From positions 186,001-250,000 of the forward strand of contig NZ_NPDL01000004.1 of the NCBI RefSeq assembly GCF_002811475.1: 64,000 nucleotides of DNA, given 5' to 3'. The position numbers were made by a program, and so were the translations under genes. Numbering within the stretch: the first letter of the stretch is position 1; each line of letters opens with the position of its first letter. Source of the stretch: Leptospira hartskeerlii (GTDB lineage Bacteria > Spirochaetota > Leptospiria > Leptospirales > Leptospiraceae). Shown in pieces: positions 9,930 through 20,731 of this stretch. The notes under the pieces are model-generated. The model saw only the letters and a list, made by a program, of their open reading frames with translations. It had not been told where the DNA came from and ran no database searches.

Positions 9930-10665
9930 TCAAAAAGGCGGCGTAGGCAAGACTACTACCTCCATCAATCTTGCAGCAAATCTGGCTGCGATTGGTAAAA
10001 AAGTTTTAATCGTAGATTTTGATCCACAAGGTAACTCGGGATCCGGTTTAGGGTTCGAGATCAATACTCTCCAAAATACTTCTTATGAACTTTTGATCGG
10101 AGAATCTTCCGCAGCGGAATGTATCAAAAGAACTGATATCGAAAATCTTCATATCATTCCTTCAAATATCAATTTGTCAGGTGCGGAAGCTGACTTATTG
10201 GGAGAAGAGAATCGTGAGTATCGTTTAAAAGAAGCGATCGGTCATTTGAGAACAGAGTATGATTATATACTCATCGATTGTCCTCCTTCTCTTGGTGTTC
10301 TAACTATCAACGCATTATCTGCGGCTGATAGTGTGATGATCACTCTTCAAACTGAATACTTCGCTTTGGAAGGACTGACTCAGCTAATGAAGATCATTTC
10401 TCTTGTGCAGGAAAAATTGAATCCTTCACTTGAGCTTGAAGGTGTGCTGCTTACTATGTTCGATAAGAGAACCAATCTTGCACAACAAGTGGCAGAAGAC
10501 GTTAAGTCTTATTTTAAAGAAAAAGTATATACTACAGTTATCCCAAGAAATATCAAACTTTCAGAAGCTCCATCTTTCGGTAAGTCTATTCTTTCATATG
10601 ATCCGGATGGGATAGGTGCTCAAAGTTATAGAAGTCTAGCGATCGAAGTTGCCGGTAAAAATTAA
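9904..10665 (+). CDS. parA: Chromosome partitioning ATPase ParA (Soj)
   Basis: ParA binds DNA non-specifically when ATP-bound and is released by ParB, which drives origin segregation. The 253-residue protein begins with the deviant Walker [13 protein letters not shown] (residues 7-18), then has VDFDPQGN (about 38) and the Walker B region LIDCPPSLG (about 121). It lacks the N-terminal HTH of plasmid type Ia ParA, so it is the chromosomal Soj type. It overlaps rsmG upstream, and its TAA overlaps the parB ATG by one base, implying coupled translation. Confidence 0.96.
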   Translation: MGKIVSISNQKGGVGKTTTSINLAANLAAIGKKVLIVDFDPQGNSGSGLGFEINTLQNTSYELLIGESSAAECIKRTDIENLHIIPSNINLSGAEADLLGEENREYRLKEAIGHLRTEYDYILIDCPPSLGVLTINALSAADSVMITLQTEYFALEGLTQLMKIISLVQEKLNPSLELEGVLLTMFDKRTNLAQQVAEDVKSYFKEKVYTTVIPRNIKLSEAPSFGKSILSYDPDGIGAQSYRSLAIEVAGKN

Positions 10666-11546
10666 TGAGCGCTAGTCCAAAACCGAAAGCATTAGGAAGG
10701 GGACTCGGGAATTTAATTCCTGTTTCGGAGGAAAAATCTTTCAAGGAAGCAGGTGGAGAAGGTTCGCTTAGAGAAGTAAAACTTTCCGAGATCCGTCCGA
10801 ATCCTGACCAGCCAAGAAGAACTTTTAATGAAGAATCTTTGCGTGAACTTGCAGAGACTATCAAAGCTCACGGAGTGATCCAACCGATTGTAGTTAAGGA
10901 CACAGGTTCAGGATATGAGATCATTTCAGGAGAGAGAAGATATCGTGCATGTAAAATTGCAGGCTTCGTAAAAATTCCTGTAGTAGTTAAAAAAGCCAAT
11001 ATTCAACAAACCTTGGAAATGGCTCTTATCGAAAATATCCAAAGAGAAAATTTAAATCCGATTGAAGAGGCTTTGGCTTACAAGACTCTTTCTGAAAAAT
11101 CCGGATTAAAGATTACCGATATCGCATCTCGTGTAGGTAAGAATAGAGCGACTGTTTCTAACTTAATTCGTCTTTTACAATTGCCTGATTCAGTTATGGA
11201 TTTGGTAAAGAACGGCAGAATATCAGAAGGTCATGCAAGACCGCTTCTATCCATCGCGGATCGTAAAAAGTCAGAACAGCTAGCTTATCAAATTGCAGAG
11301 AAGGGTCTGACTGTCCGTCAGGTAGAAGACATCGTTGCAAATTTAACTGAAGAAGCTCCGGTTAAAGAAAAGAAAAAATCCAAACGTAAAGAAGTAGATA
11401 TTGTAGAACTCGAAAACAAGTTCCGCAAAAAATATTCGATGAAAGTGGACATCACTCATAATTCTTCTTCCGGAAAAGGAAAACTCAGTATTGCTTATCC
11501 AAGCTTGGATGCTTTGCAAAAAGTTTTAGACGCTTTAGGATTGTAA
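10665..11546 (+). CDS. parB: Chromosome partitioning protein ParB (Spo0J), CTP-dependent
   Basis: ParB recognises parS and spreads as a CTP-gated DNA clamp. The 293-residue protein has the opening [12 protein letters not shown], the conserved box ISGERRYRA (about 86) that belongs to the CTP-binding fold, the [16 protein letters not shown] segment (about 122) and a helix-turn-helix at [17 protein letters not shown] (about 150-166). A lysine-rich linker leads to a C-terminal dimerisation domain. Two parS sites lie 4 kb upstream. It is translationally coupled to parA. Confidence 0.96.
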   Translation: MSASPKPKALGRGLGNLIPVSEEKSFKEAGGEGSLREVKLSEIRPNPDQPRRTFNEESLRELAETIKAHGVIQPIVVKDTGSGYEIISGERRYRACKIAGFVKIPVVVKKANIQQTLEMALIENIQRENLNPIEEALAYKTLSEKSGLKITDIASRVGKNRATVSNLIRLLQLPDSVMDLVKNGRISEGHARPLLSIADRKKSEQLAYQIAEKGLTVRQVEDIVANLTEEAPVKEKKKSKRKEVDIVELENKFRKKYSMKVDITHNSSSGKGKLSIAYPSLDALQKVLDALGL

Positions 11547-11549
11547 TCC

Positions 11550-11975
11550 ATGAGTTCTAACGAATCGGAGTTTTATTATACTCTAAGAGTACGTTATTCC
11601 GAGATCGACGCACAAGCAGTAGTATTCAACGCTCATTATCTCACATACTTTGATACAGCTCTAAACGAGTACATGAGATTTTTAAAATACGACTATAAGG
11701 GCGAATTAGAAAAGAATGGCCTGGACTTTGTAGTAACTCGTTCACTGATAGAATACAAATCACCTGCAAGATTCGACGAAGAACTAAAAATTTATATAAA
11801 CGCAGGAGAGATCAAACCTGCTAGCATTCTTTGGAATATTCAGGTCCGAAAAGTATCGGACGATAGTTTGGTTTGTAACGGAGAATTGACCTGGGCGTTT
11901 TTACAGTTAGAATCCAGAAAGCCTGCAAAACTTCCCGAAGTATTTAAGAACTTAGGATCTAAAACACTATCTTAA
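11550..11975 (+). CDS. Acyl-CoA thioesterase, 4HBT/YbgC-like hotdog fold
   Basis: This 141-residue hotdog-fold protein has the YbgC/4HBT pattern VRYSEIDAQAVVFNAHYL near the N-terminus, where the aspartate (residue about 18) is the usual catalytic base in hydroxybenzoyl-CoA thioesterases. It follows parB by only 3 bp and may be read from the same transcript. The substrate cannot be deduced. Its TAA overlaps the stop of the convergent gene by 4 bp (TTAA at 11972-11975). Confidence 0.82.
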   Translation: MSSNESEFYYTLRVRYSEIDAQAVVFNAHYLTYFDTALNEYMRFLKYDYKGELEKNGLDFVVTRSLIEYKSPARFDEELKIYINAGEIKPASILWNIQVRKVSDDSLVCNGELTWAFLQLESRKPAKLPEVFKNLGSKTLS

Positions 11976-12478
11976 TTCATCAGGTCTACTAATAGACCGC
12001 GAATATCTTCCATTCTTTTCATCAGATCAAAAGTAGAATTTTCAGGATGAATAATAAAGTCTGCTAGAGTCTGGATCTTATCATCTACAATTTGGATCAC
12101 TTGGTAAACTTTCTCTGAACCACCTCTTGCTCTGGTACGTAAAGTTTCTAAACTAGTATTACGATCCATAACTTCTTTCAGGATACCTTGAACGATCCTT
12201 TTATAAACTTCTAGATTTGCGTAAGTAGGGGATTTTAAAAAATTTCTCTCAGCATCGGGAAGGTCCCTAAGTAGAGAATTTAGATCTCTTGTTCTTTCCT
12301 GATTATAAGGAAGTAGATGTTCTACTAGATCGAAAAATTCACTTTTAGAATCCGGTATCTGGGAATCTGATACGGAACTTGGTACAGGTTGGTATAAGGA
12401 AGAACTTAGAGAAAGTCCGAAGTCTCTTTTTCTACGTGATTCTGTGCGAGGATCTTTTTGCTGAGATTGGATCTTCAA
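11972..12478 (-). CDS. DUF327/YaaR-like protein
   Basis: This 168-residue, mostly helical protein has the DUF327 (YaaR) profile: a conserved core around LEVYKRIVQGILKEVMD, then KVYQVIQIVDDKIQTLADFI and the C-terminal MKRMEDIRGLLVDLMN. The function of the family is not established. It overlaps the bactofilin gene upstream by 4 bp and is the last gene of a three-gene operon with a bactofilin and an M23-like protein, so a role in envelope or cell shape is plausible by association only. The first 40 residues are polar and probably disordered. Confidence 0.72.
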   Translation of the reverse strand: MKIQSQQKDPRTESRRKRDFGLSLSSSLYQPVPSSVSDSQIPDSKSEFFDLVEHLLPYNQERTRDLNSLLRDLPDAERNFLKSPTYANLEVYKRIVQGILKEVMDRNTSLETLRTRARGGSEKVYQVIQIVDDKIQTLADFIIHPENSTFDLMKRMEDIRGLLVDLMN

Positions 12479-12822
12479 TGAGTGGTCGGGTTAATCTTAC
12501 AATTTCCCTCGAATTGTACTCCCTCTTCCATAACTACCTTTGGAGTGATGATATCACCTTTCATACGGCAGCTGGCGAGCAAAGTCACTCGTTCCGACGC
12601 GAATATATTCCCATTAATTTCACCGCCGGCGACGACAATACGAGCTTTAATATCCGTATCGACGATTCCGGTCTTTCCGATTAGGACTTTTCCGTCGGTT
12701 TTTATGGTTCCCCTAAAAATACCGTCGATACGTAGAAGCCCGGAAAGTTTGAAGTCTCCGCTGAATTCGGCGCCTTCGCCGATGATGCTATTTACTGCTA
12801 ATTGCTCTTCTGTATGGGCCAT
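12475..12822 (-). CDS. Bactofilin
   Basis: Bactofilins are small beta-helical cytoskeletal proteins that polymerise without nucleotide and often lie at the inner face of the membrane. The 115-residue protein has the typical start VNSIIGEGAEFSGDFKLSG and regular beta-helix turns such as LRIDGIFRGTI and VVAGGEINGNIFAS. Length is normal. It overlaps the M23-like gene by one base and the DUF327 gene by 4 bp. Bactofilin-M23 pairs act in cell-shape control in several bacteria, and a Leptospira bactofilin has been linked to helical pitch; whether this is that protein is unknown. Confidence 0.92.
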   Translation of the reverse strand: MAHTEEQLAVNSIIGEGAEFSGDFKLSGLLRIDGIFRGTIKTDGKVLIGKTGIVDTDIKARIVVAGGEINGNIFASERVTLLASCRMKGDIITPKVVMEEGVQFEGNCKINPTTH

Positions 12823-13820
12823 CAGTCTTGGATCTGGTTCAAGAATGCAAAAGGATCAATCGCTCTGGTGCCCACATGAATTTCATAATGAAGACTGTAC
12901 TGAGGACTGTTTTCCGATTTCCCAACGAAGCCTAATACTTCGTTTTTGGAAATTTGCTGGTTCGCTTTCACTTTTACACGATCCAAATTAGAGTAAATCG
13001 TTTTCCAACCGAATTTGTGAGCTACTTTCACAAAGTATCCGGTATTACGAGTATATCCAATCTCATATACAGTTCCTGGAGCAGTTGCCACTACTTCCGA
13101 TCCAGCGAAAGCACCGATATCTAATCCATTGTTAAAGTCTCTACGAGCGGTAACCGGATTCAGATATTCTCCGTAAGGATAAAGAACATATCCTTTTACC
13201 GGCCAGATGGACGGGGTTTGACGGATTAGATTTTTACGTTTCTTTAATATACTTATGATTTCTTGCGTGAGCTCGTTTGCAACTTTAAGATTGTGAACGT
13301 CTTCTTTCAGGCGAAATACTTCTGCACCTGGTGCTAAGTTATTATCGGGACCAAGAGCAAGCTTTTCTGCTCCACCGATCCCTTTTGCAACTTTGGAATT
13401 GTCTCCGGTCAATCTTCCATAAAGTGCGCCTACATGATTGTGATAGTATTCAACGTGTTCATGAAGACCGTTGATCTCTTCTTTCATTTTAGCAGACTGA
13501 CGAATGAAGTCTTGGTTGGATAAATTCAACTCAGTAAGCTGGTGAATAGATCCCGAATGACTAAGAACGTTAATAGAGCTGATAAGAAGAAGGACCAGAA
13601 TTGTCCCGATGAAGATTGTGATCGCTCTGTAAGAGATATGAAAGTTGATCGTCTTTTGTTCGGAGTGAGGGATCACCATGACGGTGAGACGTTCTTTACC
13701 CTTCTTATTCCAATTTGCTATTTTGATATCTAGCTTAAGCTTCAGATCTTGGTATTTATATCTGAGCCTATAATAAAGTAGTGCAAGATAGGATTTAAGA
13801 TTCAAGCTATTATGTCCCAA
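12822..13820 (-). CDS. M23-family LytM-domain protein with degenerate active site
   Basis: This 332-residue protein has a transmembrane segment at about 67-84, a periplasmic coiled-coil stretch (about 85-200) and a C-terminal LytM/M23 domain (about 210-330). M23 peptidases normally use HxxxD, YxHL and HxH. Here these read NNGLD, YSNL and SLH, so only the aspartate and the last histidine remain. It is therefore probably not an active endopeptidase, but a scaffold or activator like EnvC. It heads an operon with a bactofilin, which suggests recruitment of cell-wall enzymes to a shape-determining filament. Inactivity is inferred from the residues. Confidence 0.85.
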   Translation of the reverse strand: MGHNSLNLKSYLALLYYRLRYKYQDLKLKLDIKIANWNKKGKERLTVMVIPHSEQKTINFHISYRAITIFIGTILVLLLISSINVLSHSGSIHQLTELNLSNQDFIRQSAKMKEEINGLHEHVEYYHNHVGALYGRLTGDNSKVAKGIGGAEKLALGPDNNLAPGAEVFRLKEDVHNLKVANELTQEIISILKKRKNLIRQTPSIWPVKGYVLYPYGEYLNPVTARRDFNNGLDIGAFAGSEVVATAPGTVYEIGYTRNTGYFVKVAHKFGWKTIYSNLDRVKVKANQQISKNEVLGFVGKSENSPQYSLHYEIHVGTRAIDPFAFLNQIQD

Positions 13821-13924
13821 ACCAACGAGTTTCCCCGTTCCGTTGTTATGCTGTAAGGATTCTAAAAAATTCTCTTTTCAGTCAATACAAATCATGAAAA
13901 CTGCCTTTTAAAAGCCGTTTTCAC

Positions 13925-14731
13925 ATGTACACCATCATCGACACTCACTGCCACTTAGATATAATACAAGAGCAAGGGCAGGATATTGCAGAATCTCTAA
14001 AAAAAGCAAAAGAATCCGGTATAAAAAAGATCGTCCAGATCGGTATCGACCTTGAGAGTTCAATTAGAGCGAAAGGTTTATCTGAAAAATTTTCAGATGA
14101 AGAGATAGAAATATTTTATTCGATCGGATGTCATCCAACTGAGACTCACGAATTTCCAAAAAAAGAAGAAATTTTGACACTAGTCAAAGAAAACGTGACG
14201 GACCAAAAGTTATCCGCGATCGGTGAGATCGGATTAGATTATTATCACGATGCCTCGACTAAGGCATATCAGGCGGACGTGCTTCATTCTTTTTTAGAAG
14301 CTTCTTCTCAATATTCTCTTCCTGTAGTTATTCATTCAAGAGATGCAGCAGAAGATACAGTTTCTATTTTGAAAGAACATAGAGACAAGGCATTTGGAGT
14401 GATCCATTGTTTTACTTATGATTATCCAACCGCGAAGAAGTTAGTAGACCTTGGATATTATATTTCCTTTTCAGGAATTGTTGCATTTAAGAACGCAAGA
14501 GATATCCAAGAAGCAGCTGAAAAACTTCCGTTAGAAAGTATGTTGATCGAAACAGATGCACCGTTTCTTGCACCTCCACCTTTCCGCGGAAAAAGAAACG
14601 AACCATCTTATACTAAATTCGTTTTAGAGAAAATGTTCGCGCTAAGAAAAGAATCCAACTCAGAAGTAGAAAAAACTTTGTATAATAATTCCCTAAAATT
14701 CACGCAAAGGAAGGCGTACCATCATGATTGA
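13925..14731 (+). CDS. tatD: TatD family metal-dependent DNase
   Basis: This amidohydrolase-fold nuclease family acts in DNA repair or turnover. The 268-residue protein shows all the metal-binding motifs in order: DTHCHLD (about 6), [10 protein letters not shown] (about 99), HSRDAAED (about 138), HCFTYD (about 160) and [11 protein letters not shown] (about 212). Length is normal. Its end overlaps the serS start by 8 bp, so the two genes are probably co-transcribed. Which TatD paralogue it is cannot be told. Confidence 0.92.
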   Translation: MYTIIDTHCHLDIIQEQGQDIAESLKKAKESGIKKIVQIGIDLESSIRAKGLSEKFSDEEIEIFYSIGCHPTETHEFPKKEEILTLVKENVTDQKLSAIGEIGLDYYHDASTKAYQADVLHSFLEASSQYSLPVVIHSRDAAEDTVSILKEHRDKAFGVIHCFTYDYPTAKKLVDLGYYISFSGIVAFKNARDIQEAAEKLPLESMLIETDAPFLAPPPFRGKRNEPSYTKFVLEKMFALRKESNSEVEKTLYNNSLKFTQRKAYHHD

Positions 14732-15977
14732 TCTGAAATATATCACTGATAACACTGAAGAATTAAAATCTAATCTGGAACTGAGAGGTTTTAAAGATCT
14801 CGCAGTTTTGGATCAACTTGCTGACATCATCCAAAAAAGAAAGGGCCTTCAAAAAGAAGCGGATGTATTCCGTGAAGAAAGAAATAAAGCAAGTAAAGAG
14901 ATCGGAAAAGTAAAACAAGCAGGTGGAGATATTGCAGCTGCTTCTTCCGCAGTGAAAGAGATCGGAGATAAGATCAAAAAGATTGAAGATGATCTTGAAT
15001 CCCTTGAATCTAAACTTTTGGAAATCAATTTAGGTCTTCCTAATATTCTAGACAAGGATGTTCCTGTAGGCAAGAACGAGCACGATAATAAAGTTTTGTA
15101 TGAAGTAGGAGAAGTCAGAGACTATAAATTTACTCCTAAGCCTCATTTCGAATTGGGAGAAGCATTAGGCTGGTTCAATTTTGAAAAGGGTACTAAGCTC
15201 GCAGGCGCGAGGGCTTACACATATTTTGGTCTAGGTGCTAAATTAGAAAGAGCACTCGCAAATTTCATGCTTGAAACTCATACAACTGAGCATGGATATA
15301 CAGAAGTTTGGGTACCTGTCATGGTAAACGATGAATGTATGACCACTACAGGACAGTATCCTAAATTTAAAGACGAATACTATAGATTGGAAAGAGACGA
15401 ACTCAATCTAATCCCAACTGCAGAAGTTCCTTTAACAAATCTATACAGAGATGAGATTATTCCTGAAAGCTCTCTTCCTGTATCTATCACAGCTCATACT
15501 TCTTGTTTCAGAAGAGAAGCGGGTTCTTATGGAAAAGATACGAGGGGTCTTGTTCGAGTTCACCAATTTCAAAAAGTAGAACTTGTGAAGTTCGCTCGTC
15601 CGGAAGATTCCGAAGAAGAACATAAAAAGATGCTTTCTCATGCTGAGAATATCCTGAAAAAATTAGGGATCCGATACAGAGTGATGTTATTATGCAGCGG
15701 TGATATTTCGGCTGCTTCTTCTAAAACATACGATCTAGAAGTTTGGATGCCTGGTTTGAATCGTTGGATGGAAATTTCTTCCGTTTCTAATTTCAAGGAT
15801 TTTCAGGCAAGACGTGGTAAGATCCGCTACAAATCCAAAGAAGGCAAAAACCAATTAGTCCATACTTTGAACGGTTCCGGTTTGGCGATCGGTAGGACCT
15901 TGGCTGCAGTTATAGAAACTTATCAAAAAGAAGATGGAACGATAGAGTTCCCTGAAGCTTTGAAAAAATATCTCTGA
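14724..15977 (+). CDS. serS: Seryl-tRNA synthetase
   Basis: This class II synthetase charges tRNA-Ser. The 417-residue protein has an N-terminal antiparallel coiled-coil arm (about 30-105) for the long variable arm of tRNA-Ser. The catalytic core has motif 2 around [21 protein letters not shown] (about 255-275, with the usual loop) and motif 3 in the segment [16 protein letters not shown] near the C-terminus. Length is typical. It overlaps tatD and is followed directly by a terminator hairpin. Confidence 0.97.
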   Translation: MIDLKYITDNTEELKSNLELRGFKDLAVLDQLADIIQKRKGLQKEADVFREERNKASKEIGKVKQAGGDIAAASSAVKEIGDKIKKIEDDLESLESKLLEINLGLPNILDKDVPVGKNEHDNKVLYEVGEVRDYKFTPKPHFELGEALGWFNFEKGTKLAGARAYTYFGLGAKLERALANFMLETHTTEHGYTEVWVPVMVNDECMTTTGQYPKFKDEYYRLERDELNLIPTAEVPLTNLYRDEIIPESSLPVSITAHTSCFRREAGSYGKDTRGLVRVHQFQKVELVKFARPEDSEEEHKKMLSHAENILKKLGIRYRVMLLCSGDISAASSKTYDLEVWMPGLNRWMEISSVSNFKDFQARRGKIRYKSKEGKNQLVHTLNGSGLAIGRTLAAVIETYQKEDGTIEFPEALKKYL

Positions 15978-16006
15978 TTTTTTCTTCGAAAAAGTATCAG
16001 GTTTTT
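15974..16006 (+). terminator. Terminator overlapping the serS stop codon
   Basis: A bulged hairpin begins inside the stop codon: CTGAT pairs with ATCAG, and TTTTTC with GAAAAA around a short TTC loop. GTTTTTC follows. Confidence 0.65.
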
Positions 16007-16030
16007 CTCTAAAAGACAGATAGTTAGAGT

Positions 16031-17311
16031 ATGGCTTCGAAAATCCATACTCAGTTTTCTAATTCTTTTAAGATCGTTTCTGTCTTACTTTGTTATTTCA
16101 TATTCGCAGGATTCTCAGTATCCGGTGCAGAAGATTCTTCCGTAAAAGGAAAAGTTGCTCTTCTTAAAGGAGAGGTTAATACTTCTTTAAACGAGTTTGG
16201 GATCAGTCTTTCGGAAGACGGTAATATTCTATATTATTATTCCAAACGTAAGAATTCAAATTACTCAGATCTTTTCAAATCTGTAAAAACCAAAGACGGA
16301 TGGAGTTTAGGCGTAGAAGTTTCCGAATTAAACTCTCAATTCGACGATCAAAGTCCCTTCATTATTGAAAATGAGAAAGCGATCATATTCTCCTCTAACC
16401 GAGACGGAAGTATAGAGTTCAAATTAAGTAGCGGTAAGATTGGAGTCTCTAGAGATCTATATTTTTCTACTTTGAAAGATGGAAGTTGGGATAAGGCTAC
16501 TAGACTTCCTCAGGAAGTGAACACTCCAGCAATCGAGGAGAATCCATTTTTAGCTGGAAGCTATTTATTCTTCACTCGTTATCCATTCGGAAAAGTTGCT
16601 GAGTCAGACATTTATATTTCAGAATACAAAGATGGCTCTTGGAGAAAAGCAATCCGTATGGAAAGTCCCGTGAATACGGAACACGCTGAGATTGCAGCTA
16701 CTATGAGTAGAGATAGCAAGTATTTGTATTTTTCTTCCAATCGCCCTGGCGGTTACGGTGGATTAGACATTTATAAAGTAGAAATTAAGGAAGACGGAAC
16801 CTTTTCACCTGCCGTTAACCTAGGACCCGTAATTAATTCACCAGGTGACGAAGCATTTTACATTGAAACTCCTGACGGTAAGAATGCATACTTTTGTAGG
16901 CTCGTGAAAGAAGGCGGGAATTACGACATCTACGAATTTTCAGTAAATGAATGGGAGGAATTGAAGAAAAATAAAAAAATCTCCTTAGAATCTATTCATT
17001 TTAGAACTGGCTCCTTTGAGATCGAAGAAGAGTCTTTTGAAATTTTGGACAGATTGGTTACCTTCTTAAATGAAAATTCATCCATAAAATTGAAGATCAC
17101 AGGACATACAGATTTGCACGGAGATCCGAGCGACAATTTAGAATTAAGTCGTAATCGGGCCGCAGCAGTGAAGGAATATCTGGTCAAGAAAGGGATCTCC
17201 TCAGGTAGATTTACTACGGACGGAAAGGGAAGCAAGGAGCCGATTTATCCGGAAAAAAACCCTGAAACGGACCGTAAAAATCGTAGGACCGAATTTCAGA
17301 TTTTAGAATAA
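16031..17311 (+). CDS. OmpA-family protein with N-terminal PD40 beta-propeller repeats
   Basis: The 426-residue protein has an N-terminal hydrophobic export signal (about 14-32), WD40-like PD40 repeats (segments such as LYFSSNRPGGYGGLDIYK near residue 235) and a C-terminal OmpA domain (about 320-426). The OmpA part has TGHTDLHGDPSDN and LSRNRAAAVKEYL, which contain the aspartate and arginine that normally bind the peptidoglycan diaminopimelate. It is probably an envelope protein tethering a propeller to the cell wall. Proteins with this domain order are common in Bacteroidetes and spirochaetes. Partners are unknown. Confidence 0.85.
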   Translation: MASKIHTQFSNSFKIVSVLLCYFIFAGFSVSGAEDSSVKGKVALLKGEVNTSLNEFGISLSEDGNILYYYSKRKNSNYSDLFKSVKTKDGWSLGVEVSELNSQFDDQSPFIIENEKAIIFSSNRDGSIEFKLSSGKIGVSRDLYFSTLKDGSWDKATRLPQEVNTPAIEENPFLAGSYLFFTRYPFGKVAESDIYISEYKDGSWRKAIRMESPVNTEHAEIAATMSRDSKYLYFSSNRPGGYGGLDIYKVEIKEDGTFSPAVNLGPVINSPGDEAFYIETPDGKNAYFCRLVKEGGNYDIYEFSVNEWEELKKNKKISLESIHFRTGSFEIEEESFEILDRLVTFLNENSSIKLKITGHTDLHGDPSDNLELSRNRAAAVKEYLVKKGISSGRFTTDGKGSKEPIYPEKNPETDRKNRRTEFQILE

Positions 17312-17358
17312 ACTAAAAACTCCTTTAACAACCTGAAGATGCCGATAACCTAGGTATC

Positions 17359-18216
17359 ATGAAAATGCGGAAGCAGTTTCAGTCGGCATTCTTCTCGGCC
17401 ATTGTACTTTTTATCTCTCTAGACTTATATTCCCAAACCAAAGCTATACCTTCTAGATTGGATTCCGTCCTTTCGAAGAAAGAATTGGTGGTCGGGGTCA
17501 ATCGAGTTTACGAACCTTTTTACATCCAAGACCCGAAAGAAGGTTTTCCAGGTTTTGATATGGAACTTGCAAAGTTATACGCGGATTATTTGGGAGTTGC
17601 ACTCAAAGTAAAACCTCTCAAAACTTTTCGTCAATTTTCGGATGAGATCGCGGCAGGTACGATAGACATTGCAATGGCGGGAATGTCTACTGATCTAAGT
17701 CGTGGAAAGACTGTTACTTTTTCCGATCCTTATCTTCTTACAACTCCTGCTGGTCTTGTGAATAAACGTTCTCTTCCTCCTGAACCAGAAGGTAGTATCG
17801 TAACTACTAGAACTTTTAAGTCCTTAGAAGATTTAGCAGTTCTTAATGCTCTTTCATTTTCCGTAAGATCCAATACTACAAATCACAATTATCTTTTGAG
17901 AAGGTTCGGTAAGAACCAAATTTACAGTTATCTTTCGGATTCCATTGCGATAGATGCATTAACAAAAGGGAATGTGATTTGTTATGTTGCGGATAGTTTG
18001 TATATTCTATCCTTATTACAAAAACAGCCGAGCCTAAAAGCTAACTATGTGGCCCTAATAAATCCTGTCATGGACGAGTATATAAGTGCTGCATTACCTT
18101 TGAATGACTTAGTTTTTGCGGATAATTATAATTTCTTTATTAAGGAATTAAAAAGGACAGGAGTGATAGAAGGTCTACGCTCTAAATATTTTCTAGGAAG
18201 CAGTTGGGTAAAATAA
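17359..18216 (+). CDS. Periplasmic substrate-binding protein, SBP_bac_3 type
   Basis: This 285-residue protein has a signal peptide (about 1-25) and the family 3 solute-binding fold, with [15 protein letters not shown] (about 39) and [17 protein letters not shown] (about 62), and [20 protein letters not shown] (about 108) in the middle. Such proteins bind amino acids or similar polar solutes. No ABC permease or ATPase gene lies nearby, so it may serve distant transporter genes or act as a sensor. The next gene, an outer-membrane barrel, starts 3 bp after its stop, which suggests a functional pair. Confidence 0.85.
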   Translation: MKMRKQFQSAFFSAIVLFISLDLYSQTKAIPSRLDSVLSKKELVVGVNRVYEPFYIQDPKEGFPGFDMELAKLYADYLGVALKVKPLKTFRQFSDEIAAGTIDIAMAGMSTDLSRGKTVTFSDPYLLTTPAGLVNKRSLPPEPEGSIVTTRTFKSLEDLAVLNALSFSVRSNTTNHNYLLRRFGKNQIYSYLSDSIAIDALTKGNVICYVADSLYILSLLQKQPSLKANYVALINPVMDEYISAALPLNDLVFADNYNFFIKELKRTGVIEGLRSKYFLGSSWVK

Positions 18217-18219
18217 TTC

Positions 18220-19791
18220 GTGTTGGACTCTCTGTTTCAAAAGATCCGAACTTTCGTCCTAGTTATTTTTGTTCTTGCTGGTATTTCTATTTCTGCTCAG
18301 GAAGTAGAGGAAAAGACAAAGATAGATTTCCAAGGAAACTATAGGGTGCGTGGTTTCAATTTAGGAAGAGATATTTATACTTCCAGACAGACTCCTGTGA
18401 CTCCATATAATCGTTCTGATTTCGTACAGCAGTATAATAAAGACACCCTCACAAAATATCAAAATGAATTAGCTGCTAGAGAAAAAGGTTATCCTAGCAC
18501 TCTCAGTCCTCAGAAAGAAGATACAACTTATTACGATGCAAGGATGACCTTGAATATGAACTTCTCCACTTCGAAATATTTCGAAGCATTGGTGGGTGTT
18601 CAGATAGGGGATATTATCTTCGGGGGAAGAGGAGTTAATCAAAGTTCCAGTGTTGGACCTGGACAAGGCGGAGAAGCCACATTTAGTTCTGCAGTGAATA
18701 TGCAGACAAACTTTCTCTATCTCAATTTTAAATTGCCTGAGAAAAGTTTTACTGCAAGGGTTGGTCTTCAACTTTTCACGTCAGCACAAGGTAGAGTAGT
18801 GTTCGTACCTGGAACAGGAGTGAACTTAACCAAAGATATCAGGGATTGGAATACAACAATAGAGGGTGGTTGGTTCGTAGCGAAGCAGAATAATCTTACC
18901 GATTTGGATAAAAATACTTTCGCGGATAAAAATTACCAAGGTTCGAATATTTATTTTTATAAGATTAAAACTAGTTTCTTTAATAATGCAAAACATGAGC
19001 TATATAGTTTTTACTTGGATGATAATTTAAGAGATATTCAGGATGTAAGTGGTGTGTATGGTCTTGTTTCCAGAACAAGCGAAAGTAATCAATTGTTCTG
19101 GCACGGTCTATTCAACGAATTCAATTTTTCGGATTTTACATTAACTGTTCATGGTATCTATAATCACGGACATGTTAAATCTTTGAATCCTTATAGAGAT
19201 GCAAATGGGGACGAGATCCAAAGAAAGTACGACTTGTATCAGATCAAAGGCGGATTCTTTGATACACAACTCTCTTATCGATACAATGAATCCGTAAGTG
19301 TTACCGCAATGGGTTCCGGTTCAACAGGAAGACCTGGTTACGAAAAAGATGGTACTAGATCTAATTTACATGGAAATGGTTATCGAACATTACTCCCAGG
19401 ATATTCTCTTTCCAACATTGCAAACGACTTTACGGGAGGTTATGCATTATTCTCCGGTAGAGACATGAGCGGTCTATATGAATACGGGATTTTTACGGAT
19501 ATAGTTTTATCAGGCCCTCTGGTCTTAACTTTAGGTTATTATAGATTATATGGAACCAAATCTCCACTTATAGATAATAACAGATTTTACAATGAGGAAA
19601 ACTTCTATCATACTTCTGCATACTTTGGCCAGGAATATAACCTGAACCTAAGATGGAGTGCGTTCAGAGATATGCAGATACTTTTACGTTCCGGTTATTT
19701 TGTGGCAGGAAACGGATTGAAAGCTTATTTAGACACGACACAAGGAACAATCTTAAGAGAATTGTTCGTCACTGCAGAGCATAGATTCTAA
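18220..19791 (+). CDS. Predicted outer-membrane beta-barrel protein
   Basis: The 523-residue protein has a signal peptide (hydrophobic stretch about 10-24, then SAQEVEE) and a body rich in alternating, aromatic-containing strands. It ends in VTAEHRF, a terminal phenylalanine typical of Bam-inserted barrels. I recognise no specific family. GTG at 18220 is used as start; the adjacent TTG is the alternative. It follows the binding-protein gene by 3 bp, so it might import the ligand of that protein; this is inference. Its stop overlaps that of recR by 4 bp (CTAA). Confidence 0.75.
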   Translation: MLDSLFQKIRTFVLVIFVLAGISISAQEVEEKTKIDFQGNYRVRGFNLGRDIYTSRQTPVTPYNRSDFVQQYNKDTLTKYQNELAAREKGYPSTLSPQKEDTTYYDARMTLNMNFSTSKYFEALVGVQIGDIIFGGRGVNQSSSVGPGQGGEATFSSAVNMQTNFLYLNFKLPEKSFTARVGLQLFTSAQGRVVFVPGTGVNLTKDIRDWNTTIEGGWFVAKQNNLTDLDKNTFADKNYQGSNIYFYKIKTSFFNNAKHELYSFYLDDNLRDIQDVSGVYGLVSRTSESNQLFWHGLFNEFNFSDFTLTVHGIYNHGHVKSLNPYRDANGDEIQRKYDLYQIKGGFFDTQLSYRYNESVSVTAMGSGSTGRPGYEKDGTRSNLHGNGYRTLLPGYSLSNIANDFTGGYALFSGRDMSGLYEYGIFTDIVLSGPLVLTLGYYRLYGTKSPLIDNNRFYNEENFYHTSAYFGQEYNLNLRWSAFRDMQILLRSGYFVAGNGLKAYLDTTQGTILRELFVTAEHRF

Positions 19792-20381
19792 AGTTTGAGT
19801 CTGGAGCGAATTGCCCTTCCTAAAGTGTATTGGTCCGCGAGCTCTATAGAGCCACCCACAGTAATTCCATAAGCAATCCTGGTAACAGTTACATTAAAAT
19901 TCTTTAATTGATGGTTTAGATAATCGGCAGTTGCGTCCCCTTCTAATGTAGGGTTTGTAGCAACTAAAACTTCTTTCAAATCCTCCGGTTCGATTCTACT
20001 CAGAAGTTCTCTAATGCGTAGATCTTGAGGTCCAACTCCTTCTAAAGGAGAGATCACGCCGTTTAATACATGATATCTTCCTTTGAATTCTCCTGTGTTT
20101 TCTATAAAGAAAACGTCTTCAGGTTGTTCAACCACGCAAACTGTATGACTGTCTCTTTTTTCGGAGAGGCAAAGATCGCAGATCTCTTCTTCAGAATATG
20201 AGCCGCATCGAGAGCAGAAACGGATCCTTCCTTTTACTTCCGATAAACTTTGAATGAACCCGTTAAAAACTGCGGGGTCCTGTCTTAATAAATGAAAACT
20301 GATACGGTAAGCACTTTTTCTTCCGATCCCAGGAAGAGAAGAAAGAGCATTTACCATTCCCTCGATTAAATGTTCAGCCAA
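19788..20381 (-). CDS. recR: Recombination mediator protein RecR
   Basis: RecR acts with RecO and RecF in loading RecA at gaps. The 197-residue protein has the helix-hairpin-helix [20 protein letters not shown] (about 14), a C4 zinc motif ([16 protein letters not shown], about 57-72) and a Toprim domain starting [14 protein letters not shown] and containing [14 protein letters not shown]. Length is standard. It overlaps the ybaB-like gene by 8 bp and closes the conserved dnaX-ybaB-recR operon. Confidence 0.96.
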   Translation of the reverse strand: MAEHLIEGMVNALSSLPGIGRKSAYRISFHLLRQDPAVFNGFIQSLSEVKGRIRFCSRCGSYSEEEICDLCLSEKRDSHTVCVVEQPEDVFFIENTGEFKGRYHVLNGVISPLEGVGPQDLRIRELLSRIEPEDLKEVLVATNPTLEGDATADYLNHQLKNFNVTVTRIAYGITVGGSIELADQYTLGRAIRSRLKL

Positions 20382-20721
20382 GGTTACCGCCGAATAATTT
20401 GGAAATTTCGGAGAGATCCAGTCCGCCTGTGATTGATTTTAATTCGTACTCGGCAGCTTGTTTTGCTTTTTGGACGGCATCGTTAGTCGCTGCCATTACC
20501 AGATCTTCTAACATTTTATTATCTTCTGAATCGAATAATGCACGATTGATCTTTACATCTACGATCAGTCCATCTCCGGTCGAAGTGACTTGCACCATGC
20601 CAGCGCCTGCGTCACCCATTACTCTCAAGCTAGAGATCCTCTTTTTGATCTCTTCCATTTTGCCGCGCATTTCTCCCATCTTGGAAAAAATTTCGGATGC
20701 GTTTTTTAGATTTTCAAACAT
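20374..20721 (-). CDS. YbaB/EbfC family nucleoid-associated protein
   Basis: This 115-residue protein belongs to the YbaB/EbfC family, small dimeric DNA-binding proteins. The family marks are the N-terminal helix rich in methionine and lysine ([15 protein letters not shown]), the [14 protein letters not shown] strand region (about 46) and the [17 protein letters not shown] helix (about 70). It lies between dnaX and recR as in many bacteria. A Borrelia homologue is a known DNA-binding regulator; the role here is not tested. Confidence 0.92.
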   Translation of the reverse strand: MFENLKNASEIFSKMGEMRGKMEEIKKRISSLRVMGDAGAGMVQVTSTGDGLIVDVKINRALFDSEDNKMLEDLVMAATNDAVQKAKQAAEYELKSITGGLDLSEISKLFGGNLG

Positions 20722-20731
20722 GGTTTACACC

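Noticed and set aside
12379..12991. Long plus-strand frames opposite the bactofilin and M23 genes
   Set aside because: They have no ribosome site and no recognisable domain, and the minus-strand genes are clear families with overlapping starts.
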